A stretch of DNA of 64,000 bases, taken from positions 452,087-516,086 of the forward strand of contig NZ_KI911318.1 in the NCBI RefSeq assembly GCF_000513855.1, given 5' to 3'. The translations under genes were made by a program, and so were the position numbers. The notes below the pieces were generated by a model. The model searched no databases. It was given only the letters and a program-made list of their open reading frames with translations, and was not told where the DNA came from. Position 1 is the first letter of the stretch, and the number at the start of each line of letters is the position of its first letter. This document shows positions 43,716-50,888 of this stretch, one piece after another. Source of the stretch: Desulfurococcus amylolyticus Z-533 (GTDB taxonomy: Archaea; Thermoproteota; Thermoprotei_A; Sulfolobales; Desulfurococcaceae).

Positions 43716-43789
43716 GGGCCCGTAGCTCAGCCTGGTAGAGCGGCGGGCTCTTAACCCGTAGGTCCCGGGTTCAAATCCCGGCGGGCCCG
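43716..43789 (+). tRNA. tRNA-Lys (anticodon CTT)
   Basis: A complete cloverleaf: acceptor GGGCCCG pairs with CGGGCCC, D-arm GCTC...GAGC, anticodon stem GCGGG/CCCGT around loop CTCTTAA (anticodon CTT, reading AAG), T-arm CCGGG-TTCAAAT-CCCGG. The discriminator base is G, 3' CCA is not encoded and there is no intron. High GC in all stems fits a hyperthermophile. Confidence 0.97.
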
Positions 43790-43865
43790 CTTCACTATTT
43801 TCCCCGTGGTTAAAGGAGATGGTTTACAGCTGGAAGTCTTATCTTTTAGGGTGAGGACGGTAAAA

Positions 43866-44077
43866 ACTTATAAGTTTTGTGCTTGCATTATAGCTGGATA
43901 ATGAAATGTTGATGGGTACTGCTGTCAAGTTGCCCTAGATGGTAGCTGTAGGAGAGGGATGGGGGTAACCGGCCGGAGACCCGGCCAGGACTAAACCAGG
44001 CAAGAGCCGGGAATGTAGTTCAAAATCAATGAGCCACCCAAGAACCTCATCCCTCAGGACAGGGGGAGGTCAGATCC
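43866..44077 (+). promoter_or_regulatory. Structured 5' leader A (riboswitch-like) of the phosphoesterase gene
   Basis: TATA box CTTATAAG lies at the left end. Bases 43879-43899 (21 nt) are identical to 61897-61917 read on the minus strand, so the start-site region is shared with leader B. Inside are a stem GGCCGG/CCGGCC (43971-43976 with 43981-43986, loop AGAC) and an 8-bp long-range stem GAGGGATG/CATCCCTC (43954-43961 with 44048-44055). The element ends GGGGGAGGTCAG (44062-44073), containing the SD, 4 nt before ATG 44078. CCCTC (44051-44055) can instead pair with GGGGG (44062-44066), which would hide the SD. Structures were found by eye. Confidence 0.6.
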
Positions 44078-44980
44078 ATGGTGTTAAGGCCTATAGTCAA
44101 GGAGGTAGATACTGGGATCTACGTTGTCGCTGGAACACCTTTCCTCTATATTTCACCAAGTAGGACATTATTGATGGCTGATCTCCACTTAGGCTTCGAG
44201 GAGGCGGCTTCACGGGGGTTGATATATAGTCTCAGAGGCAGCAGTGGATATGGGGGGATATTTATACCGCGAATCCAGTTGAAACGTGTCCTCCAATACC
44301 TTGACCAGGTATCCCAGGTAATCACGATAGATAAGATAGTTATCAATGGGGATCTAAAGCACGCGTTTGATAGACTACTCAGACAGGAAAGAGAGGAGGT
44401 AGGCGAGTTAGTTAAGAGGATCAGGGATATAGGTGTTAAAGAGGTAGAGGTCGTAAGAGGTAATCACGATAACTTCATAAAACCAGTTCTTAAAAAGTTG
44501 GAAGTAGAGTTTGTTGACTCTATTGAGGTAGTGGTCAACAATAAGAAGGTTTTATTGGTGCATGGACACGAATATGTTGATACCTCGGGTAAGGATATAG
44601 TTATAATAGGGCACGAGCATCCGAGCCTTAGATGCTTCGGAGCATATAGGTTTCCAGTATTCATGAAAATCCCTCTGGAAACAGGGGGTATTCTAATTAT
44701 AATGCCTGCTACAGGGCCCTATCACCCAGGCATCAACGCATCTATCAACAGAGAAGAATATCTTTCCCCTATAGTGAGGAGGCATGCCATATTAGAGAAT
44801 GCAAGCCTGATAACATGGCTGAATTTAGGCTCGGCTGAACCCATTACAGGTCAGCTTTTAGAATCAATCCCAACGCGTGGGATACTTGATGTGGATGGAT
44901 TCTTATTGAAGAACATGGAGATCGCGGTGTTAGAGTTTAAGGACATCGAGATAGCACACGTGCTTTGCACCCCTGGATAA
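44078..44980 (+). CDS. Calcineurin-like metallophosphoesterase (COG1407-like)
   Basis: 300 residues with all metallophosphoesterase motifs in order: ADLHLGFE (near residue 34), NGDLKH (near 90), RGNHD (near 128), HGHE (near 160) and GHEHP (near 177), which bind two metal ions. Archaeal COG1407 proteins are predicted ICC-like phosphoesterases, often next to helicases; substrate unknown. The C-terminal 90 residues form an extra beta-rich part. ATG 44078 is set by the strong SD GGAGGT 7 nt upstream, which is the end of leader A. Confidence 0.85.
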   Translation: MVLRPIVKEVDTGIYVVAGTPFLYISPSRTLLMADLHLGFEEAASRGLIYSLRGSSGYGGIFIPRIQLKRVLQYLDQVSQVITIDKIVINGDLKHAFDRLLRQEREEVGELVKRIRDIGVKEVEVVRGNHDNFIKPVLKKLEVEFVDSIEVVVNNKKVLLVHGHEYVDTSGKDIVIIGHEHPSLRCFGAYRFPVFMKIPLETGGILIIMPATGPYHPGINASINREEYLSPIVRRHAILENASLITWLNLGSAEPITGQLLESIPTRGILDVDGFLLKNMEIAVLEFKDIEIAHVLCTPG

Positions 44981-44983
44981 CGT

Positions 44984-45044
44984 TTTCTCAGTTAATCGAC
45001 CCCTCATCAATGAATCAGACTATGTCGGCTTCAGCATCAATCCC
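44984..45044 (-). ncRNA. C/D box small guide RNA
   Basis: On the minus strand: box C-like TTGATGC (45034-45040), 15-nt guide, box D' CTGA (45015-45018), 4-nt spacer, box C' TTGATGA (45004-45010), 12-nt guide GGGGTCGATTAA, box D CTGA (44988-44991). Box order, the 4-nt D'-C' spacer and the exact 12-nt second guide fit archaeal C/D sRNAs that direct 2'-O-methylation. The first guide contains AGCCGACAT, complementary to the ATGTCGGCT stretch of the 23S rRNA peptidyl-transferase region (recalled E. coli positions about 2503-2511). The second target was not identified. Box C departs from consensus in its last base. Confidence 0.75.
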
Positions 45045-45159
45045 CTACCTTTGTAGGGATCGCTATTTTTAATTCATTTTAGGGTATATATCTGTTTCTA
45101 GTTTGAAGGTTTTACAGGATGCTTGCCCTGCTTTACCCGTTTAAATTTGTAAGCTAAAA

Positions 45160-45335
45160 ACACGAGTCTATTGGCGACTCCTTAGCTCCCCGAGACCCAT
45201 GGCTGTCTACGGGGAGGGAGCCGGGGAGGAACCATGATAAACCACCCAACGAAGACCCAGAAAACCGTGGACGGAGAACGGTTTGAAAACACCGCTATTT
45301 CGCCTTAAAGCGGTTTCAAACTTACCAATCCCTAT
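45160..45335 (+). ncRNA. Candidate structured RNA upstream of the Lon-like protease gene
   Basis: TATA-like GTTTAAATTTG (45140-45150) would start a transcript near 45170. It contains a stem CTCCCCGAGAC / GTCTaCGGGGAG with an 8-nt loop, followed by GGAGCCGGGGAGGAACC, and near 45283-45322 an inverted pair GTTTGAAA...CACCGC / GCGGTTTCAAAC. There are no long open frames. The protease gene has its own TATA-like element and SD (AGGAGG, 45393-45398) further down, so this could be a leader or a separate ncRNA. It matches neither RNase P nor SRP RNA landmarks that I could look for. Confidence 0.4.
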
Positions 45336-45406
45336 TCTACATCGTGGAAAGGCGTATAAACACTGTTTTCAAATAAAATTATTTGTGAACTTAGGAGGCG
45401 CGGTGT

Positions 45407-47335
45407 ATGCATGGGTATAGGTATGCTACACCTGCTTCTTTAATTATCTTGTTGGCGTTTACACTAATACCGGCTGCCGCGATTAGTGATTCAGGGTTAC
45501 CGAATTACAGCTATATTAAATCTATCACAATATACGCCCCGGCGGTATCCGGTAGTGGAGAGGGAGTGTTATCTAAGACCACATTAATAGTGGCTTATCC
45601 TGGTGGTGGGAGGGTATTCTTCTCAGCTTTACCATATACTGAGCTAGATACCCAGGGGGCTGCTAGGATAGCTGCCTATATAGCTTCACTGGCAGCAGGG
45701 GTATCATTCAGCAACTACGATTACTATGTGATTACGGAGTCCAATGTACCCATCATAGGCGGCCCTAGTTCAGGTGGATTAATGTGTGTTGGCTTTCTCT
45801 CATTGTTGATGAATAAAACCCTTAATCCAAGTGTAACGATGACGGGTATGATTAACCCTGATGGCACGATAGGGCCTGTTGGCGGATTGAAGGAGAAACT
45901 TGATGCAGCGGCTTCGAATGGATTTAAGACATTTCTTATTCCTAGGGGGCAACGATACTATCAGTACCCAGTTATACAGGAGACGAGGTTGCCATGGGGT
46001 GTTATAAGGAGGACAACCTACCAGAGCATTGATCTTGTAGAGTATGGTAGAAGCATTAATGTATCTGTGATAGAAGTCGGCTCTATATTCGATGCATTCG
46101 TATACTTCACAGGTGTAGATATCAATGCCTCTAGTGTCCTCGAACCCTTACAGGTAAGCATGCCGGGAGAGATCGTTGACTCCCTCCTGAATAATCTGAG
46201 CACTATGGTTCAGGATACATATTCTTCGGCGAGCAAGGTATATGACTATTATTATAAGAGAACCCTGCAGATGGTTATCGATAATTTAAATAATACTCTT
46301 TCAAGCCTTTACTCCATTAAAGATAAATACCCAGTTTACACGTTTGTGCAGGGGTTCAGCATATATCCTACGGTAATATACTATAATCTTTACTCGAAAG
46401 TACTCTCGAATACTCTAAGCATGGACTCTATACTTGACACCGTGAATACGACTCTTATTTCGATAGGCAACAGGCTTAATAGTATAGGGAGAAACCTAGA
46501 TCTAGACGAATTAATATGGATCTCTCTGGCTAAGGCGGTCTACTATAGGGCCGGCTACTATTATACGAATGCCTTGTCCTCCACAAGCAATAGTAATGAA
46601 TTAGCATATTTATCCTACTCGCTCTCCTATGCTAAACAGTGTAGTATACTCCTAGATTTGATCGAGGCTTCATCAAGTAGCTCTCCATCATCATTAATTA
46701 ACCTAGTTGATACCAGGGATTTATACGCGGCGGCATCAACTATTTACTCGTATATCGAGGCCCTTGTTAATGAGGTGGGTGGGAATACACAGGTGTTAAG
46801 CGATGCATCAGACTACTATGGTTTAATGAATTCACAGATAGTCAACGACACCGTCACACTACTTGGTTTCACAATATATGTTATTGGTGAATCCACGTAT
46901 GGGTTACACATGGTGTTTGATCAGAGTAATCTAGATGACATCGCGTATGTACAGCAAGCCATATTAACAATGTTATCAAGTAAAATACCGTCATCACAAG
47001 TGCTACGATTCTTCATTAAGTATGGTTACGAGGCGCTAGAGAACAGAGATTACTCTTCAGCGATCCACGGGTTTTCACAGGCATTCTCGCTTTACCTGGT
47101 TCTCGCATTAACTCTAGAGGGAAACTCTAATACTAGTACATCTTCCCAGGGAGGTGTAGCATCCTCGAATACTACTACGTCATTTATACAGATACCTGTA
47201 AATCAACCCATAGCCAATACTACTCCTGAGAACCAGCTATCAAGGGGATTAATCCTGAAATACCTAGGAATACTAGTCATCACAGTTGTGGCTATATCGG
47301 TAATCCTTGCACTCAGGATGATAAAGTACAGGTAG
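45407..47335 (+). CDS. Membrane-anchored Lon-like serine protease without ATPase domain (family S16)
   Basis: 642 residues. A signal peptide (residues 1-26) precedes an S16 protease domain with the catalytic serine in GGPSSGGLM (near residue 126) and lysine in GGLKEKLDAAA (near 165), the Ser-Lys dyad of Lon. No Walker motifs are present. The middle and C-terminal part is a long helical region rich in Ser/Tyr/Asn with TPR-like character, then a Ser/Thr/Asn-rich linker and a membrane helix (residues about 615-636). The protease thus faces outside. Archaeal COG1750 proteins have this layout. SD AGGAGG precedes ATG 45407. Confidence 0.85.
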   Translation: MHGYRYATPASLIILLAFTLIPAAAISDSGLPNYSYIKSITIYAPAVSGSGEGVLSKTTLIVAYPGGGRVFFSALPYTELDTQGAARIAAYIASLAAGVSFSNYDYYVITESNVPIIGGPSSGGLMCVGFLSLLMNKTLNPSVTMTGMINPDGTIGPVGGLKEKLDAAASNGFKTFLIPRGQRYYQYPVIQETRLPWGVIRRTTYQSIDLVEYGRSINVSVIEVGSIFDAFVYFTGVDINASSVLEPLQVSMPGEIVDSLLNNLSTMVQDTYSSASKVYDYYYKRTLQMVIDNLNNTLSSLYSIKDKYPVYTFVQGFSIYPTVIYYNLYSKVLSNTLSMDSILDTVNTTLISIGNRLNSIGRNLDLDELIWISLAKAVYYRAGYYYTNALSSTSNSNELAYLSYSLSYAKQCSILLDLIEASSSSSPSSLINLVDTRDLYAAASTIYSYIEALVNEVGGNTQVLSDASDYYGLMNSQIVNDTVTLLGFTIYVIGESTYGLHMVFDQSNLDDIAYVQQAILTMLSSKIPSSQVLRFFIKYGYEALENRDYSSAIHGFSQAFSLYLVLALTLEGNSNTSTSSQGGVASSNTTTSFIQIPVNQPIANTTPENQLSRGLILKYLGILVITVVAISVILALRMIKYR

Positions 47336-47443
47336 TGGTATAGCTAGTTAAGAGGGTTTAAACAACACTATAAGACGCTTATAAATCAGTTTTCTCAAGT
47401 TTTTAAGGATGTCTTCGATTATATTATTACCTGGTGATTATCG

Positions 47444-48574
47444 ATGTTGCTATGGTTTTATGATCCCTTTACGATGATAGCGCTTATAATAGTATACATT
47501 ATTGGATTCCTAGTATTAATGGTTACAGCTGGCTATATTGCCCCAAAGGTGGCACGTAGGTTCGCCAGTAGATTCTCCCTCTCATCATCCATGTTGCTGA
47601 TAGGCCTCCTAACTATTGGGTCGAGTATTGCAGGGATATCGCTTGTAGCATATGTATTAATTAACTATATTGGTGCAGAGTTCACGCTGGGCTTCATTAT
47701 ATGGCTCGTGATCTTCATAGTGATAGCCAATATGTTCACATATATTCTCTCGCCCTATATGATAAACCTTCTCTACGGGGCTAGACACGATGAATGGTTA
47801 CAGAAGGTAGTTGATGAGGTAGCATTAAGGCTCGGTTTAAGTAACCCACCTAAGGCAATGATCGTAAATATGCCTCCAAACGCGTTTGCCTATGGTAACG
47901 CTTTGTCAGGTAGATACGTGGCTGCGTCAAGGGAGCTTATCGAGATGCTTAACGAGGATGAATTAAGGGCTGTAATAGGGCATGAGCTGGGCCATCATTT
48001 ACACAGGGATAACTCTATAATGTTATTCATGGGGCTACTGCCCAGCATCATATATTATCTAGGTGTCTCCCTGATAAGGGCAGGCATAATTTACTCGTCA
48101 ATGAGGCTTACATCGGAGAGGAAGAATAGTGGTTCAGGGGGCTTCATATTAGCTATAATAGGTATATTAGCAGTGGTAATAAGCTTCATTGTTCAAATAC
48201 TCGTACTAGCCTTTAGCAGGCTCAGGGAATACTATGCAGACACTACTGGAGCTTATGCTTCGTCCCCATCGAACATGCAGAGGGCGCTTGCAAAACTACA
48301 CATATACTATGAGGGCAGCGGGAGAGCCCGAGAAATGGTTTCAACAAGTAAGTTGAGAACAATGTTCATATACGCCTTCACAGAGGCGGTGGCTAACCCA
48401 TTATACCACTATGGTTCATTCTATAGAAGTCCTAAGATAGATGACGCAAGCATAGATGAAGTAATACAGGAGCTCAAGAATAAAGAAGTGAATAGCATGC
48501 AGGAATTCCTCTCAACACACCCCCCAATACCCAAGAGGCTCCGTTTCCTTGATGAATTAGTTTTTAAGGCGTAG
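47444..48574 (+). CDS. HtpX-like M48 zinc metalloprotease
   Basis: 376 residues with N-terminal helices (about 5-30, 45-70, 78-102) and two more near 195 and 235. The zinc motif HELGHHLHRD lies near residue 178, and the third ligand glutamate is in RLREYYADTTGA (near 262). M48 integral-membrane proteases remove damaged membrane proteins. It follows the Lon-like gene by about 110 bp and precedes a CcdA-like gene by 17 bp, forming an envelope quality-control and redox group. Confidence 0.9.
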   Translation: MLLWFYDPFTMIALIIVYIIGFLVLMVTAGYIAPKVARRFASRFSLSSSMLLIGLLTIGSSIAGISLVAYVLINYIGAEFTLGFIIWLVIFIVIANMFTYILSPYMINLLYGARHDEWLQKVVDEVALRLGLSNPPKAMIVNMPPNAFAYGNALSGRYVAASRELIEMLNEDELRAVIGHELGHHLHRDNSIMLFMGLLPSIIYYLGVSLIRAGIIYSSMRLTSERKNSGSGGFILAIIGILAVVISFIVQILVLAFSRLREYYADTTGAYASSPSNMQRALAKLHIYYEGSGRAREMVSTSKLRTMFIYAFTEAVANPLYHYGSFYRSPKIDDASIDEVIQELKNKEVNSMQEFLSTHPPIPKRLRFLDELVFKA

Positions 48575-48591
48575 GCGTCTCGGTGGGTATT

Positions 48592-49284
48592 TTGGATCCT
48601 ATATCTTTTATCCCCATGTTAGCCACTATGGCCCTGATAGACTCGGTGGACCCGTGCTTCTTCATATTATACACTGGTATCCTCATATCATATACTGCAG
48701 GCAGTATGAGGAAACTCGTTGAGGTATCAGCAGTATTTATATTAACTGTTTTCACCGGGTACTGGGTATTCGGGTTTCTATTGAAAAGCGTGTTCAGCCG
48801 GACCTTGGTTTCACCTATTTACATATTTACCACAATGATAATCTATGGGGTCTCAATGATCATCTATGGCTTCCATAATTTAATCAAGGAGAGGAATAAC
48901 AGAGAGGATGGAATCTGCAGGGAGGATATGGTTGAGTGTAATCTGTCAAGGAGAATAGGTTTACAAAAACTCCTGGAGACAGGAGGACTAATTTATATTG
49001 CTTTAACAGGGTTTATTGCGTCCTTCACGCTGCTCCCCTGTAGTGCAGGGATGTATATTATCTATAATATGCTGACAAGTGGCACACCTTTCCCCATATG
49101 GGCTTTCTACACGTTCCTCTATACAGCGATATTCGTTTCACCGCTGGTTCTCATCACATTGATTTATATAGGAATAACGAAAACCAGGATACATGAGAAA
49201 CTAATCAGGCACCAAGCCTCCTTGAGAATACTCGGGGGTCTGATAGCGGTTGCAACAGCGGTATATGTCTATCTATACCGTTAA
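48592..49284 (+). CDS. CcdA/DsbD-like membrane thiol electron carrier
   Basis: 230 residues with about six membrane helices. The two redox cysteines sit in DSVDPCFF (near residue 23) and TLLPCSAGMY (near 150), one per helical half as in CcdA. A short cytosolic loop carries two more cysteines (GICREDMVEC). CcdA passes reducing power from cytosolic thioredoxin to outside proteins. TTG 48592 has GGTGG 5 nt upstream and is preferred to GTG 48583. The anchored thioredoxin-like gene downstream is the likely partner. Confidence 0.78.
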   Translation: MDPISFIPMLATMALIDSVDPCFFILYTGILISYTAGSMRKLVEVSAVFILTVFTGYWVFGFLLKSVFSRTLVSPIYIFTTMIIYGVSMIIYGFHNLIKERNNREDGICREDMVECNLSRRIGLQKLLETGGLIYIALTGFIASFTLLPCSAGMYIIYNMLTSGTPFPIWAFYTFLYTAIFVSPLVLITLIYIGITKTRIHEKLIRHQASLRILGGLIAVATAVYVYLYR

Positions 49285-49324
49285 AAACAGGATTAGAGAT
49301 AATGGTTCAAGAATAAGAATAATA

Positions 49325-49879
49325 ATGGGGTACCGTAAAATGCCTGGTAAAAGCGCTAGTAAAAATAAGGGTGGGACTAATAAGAGCAATGTGATATTCT
49401 TACTCATACCGGTAGTAGTTTTCATTACTACAATAGCAATACTACTAGCATGGAACCAGCCGGGTGGAAGCGGTGGTAATACAGCTTTCTATCTTGGCAC
49501 CAGTAAATACATGAATATAGATATTACCAGTAGTGAATGGAAAAACATATACAATAACCTAACACAGATAGCGCAACTCAATGAATCCACTAGGATAATA
49601 ATGTTTGGCCTGACCACCTGTCCCCACTGCCATGCACAACAAGAATTCTTCGAGTCTGAGATGTCTGGTAAAGTATTATACTTATGGGTCGACATGGATG
49701 AAAAGGCTGGCTCCCTCTTCTCCCAGCTTACAAACCTAGAGATCTCAAAGGGAGCACCACCCCAATACGCTTTAGGAGTACCTCATATCATCGTGCTAGA
49801 TAAGAACGGTGAACTAGTGGCCGTGGTAATAGGTGAGGCTAAGGACAAGGGGTTCTGGGATAGACTCCTCTCTACTTAG
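49325..49879 (+). CDS. Membrane-anchored thioredoxin-fold protein (CPHC)
   Basis: 184 residues from ATG 49325 (ATG 49340 is equally possible). A basic N-terminus is followed by one helix (about residues 22-45), which anchors it facing outside. The thioredoxin fold carries FGLTTCPHCHAQQ with a DsbA/DsbC-like CPHC active site and the cis-proline loop in GVPHIIVLD. With the CcdA-like protein it forms a complete reductive or isomerase path for disulfides of secreted proteins. Confidence 0.82.
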   Translation: MGYRKMPGKSASKNKGGTNKSNVIFLLIPVVVFITTIAILLAWNQPGGSGGNTAFYLGTSKYMNIDITSSEWKNIYNNLTQIAQLNESTRIIMFGLTTCPHCHAQQEFFESEMSGKVLYLWVDMDEKAGSLFSQLTNLEISKGAPPQYALGVPHIIVLDKNGELVAVVIGEAKDKGFWDRLLST

Positions 49880-49890
49880 CTCCTTAGATT

Positions 49891-50817
49891 TTAAATAATG
49901 TAGTTACCATGAACTTTAGCCTCGACCTCGATGGCCCTAACTATTTCGTTGATCAGGGTCTCAATATCTACTCTACCGGGTATCCCGGATATCTTCCTAT
50001 GTCCTCCCCCACCATATTTCAACGCTATTTTTGATACGTCGACATAGTCGCTGCGTAGGTTAACTCCTCTAGGATATCTAACTATATACACATGTGAGGT
50101 GAATCCGTTCTTCTCGGCTACGCTTATCAACTCACCTGGATGGACCCTGGGATCTACGTCAGGGAAGACCAGTATTTTGACTCCTTTCCTTTCTACTAGC
50201 TCTGCCCTGCCAAGCGCTTCTCTAATCAGGTTTTCGTAAATGTTTTTGACTTCAAGCCTGTATAGTTCTAGCATCCATCTAGGAGCTATGTCACCGGCTA
50301 GTAGTGACTCTAGAACTCTATACCTTGTCTCCCACTTGTAGAATCTTAGGATACGTCTATATATAGTAGTCAACTCGTATTTGCCTTGGAACCAGTCGTC
50401 GTCGAAGGCTAGCTCTATAAGCATCGTGACAAATCTATCCCTGGCAGCGTTCACGAAGTTTGCTGAGATATCTGCTGTAACAGTGAATGGATCATTAATA
50501 TATGAGACAACATCACTGAATTCAATAAAAGTTTTTTCAACCCCTTCGGGCCATAGATGGTGATCTAGCCATTTAACTATACATCCCCTTTTACGCATCG
50601 CGTTAAATAAATTCACATAATTATTTAGATCAGTTAACTGGGGGTTTAAATCGGCGACCACTATTTCGCTATAGCCTTCCTCAAATAAACTCATTAAATA
50701 CTTAAATGTAGATGTAACGGAGGAAAGTACCTTCTTATCGGGACGCGTGTAACGTGAAATAATAGTGTTTGATGCAAGCCCGTCTATATCCCAGTGCGTT
50801 ACAACAGCTTTCCTCAT
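49891..50817 (-). CDS. DHH-DHHA1 family phosphoesterase
   Basis: 308 residues. DHH motifs: THWDIDGLAS (HxDxDG) at the N-terminus, VADLNP, and WLDHHLWP (near residue 88). The DHHA1 domain closes with KYGGGGHRKISG. Such proteins cleave phosphodiesters of short nucleotides or pyrophosphate. ATG 50817 has GGTGGAGATC at SD distance; GTG 50835 lies within that SD. Whether it is a nanoRNase or another hydrolase cannot be settled. Confidence 0.88.
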   Translation of the reverse strand: MRKAVVTHWDIDGLASNTIISRYTRPDKKVLSSVTSTFKYLMSLFEEGYSEIVVADLNPQLTDLNNYVNLFNAMRKRGCIVKWLDHHLWPEGVEKTFIEFSDVVSYINDPFTVTADISANFVNAARDRFVTMLIELAFDDDWFQGKYELTTIYRRILRFYKWETRYRVLESLLAGDIAPRWMLELYRLEVKNIYENLIREALGRAELVERKGVKILVFPDVDPRVHPGELISVAEKNGFTSHVYIVRYPRGVNLRSDYVDVSKIALKYGGGGHRKISGIPGRVDIETLINEIVRAIEVEAKVHGNYII

Positions 50818-50888
50818 ACCGAAGATCTCCACCACTCAGTTAATACAAAACATAACTAATATATGGGTGGTATTTATTTCTATCCATA

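Noticed and set aside
43950-44075. RNase P RNA or SRP RNA in the structured region after tRNA-Lys
   Set aside because: The GAGGAAAGTCC/ACAGAA-type RNase P core and the SRP helix 8 GGAAGGGAGCAGC-type loop are absent, and the element ends at a start codon.
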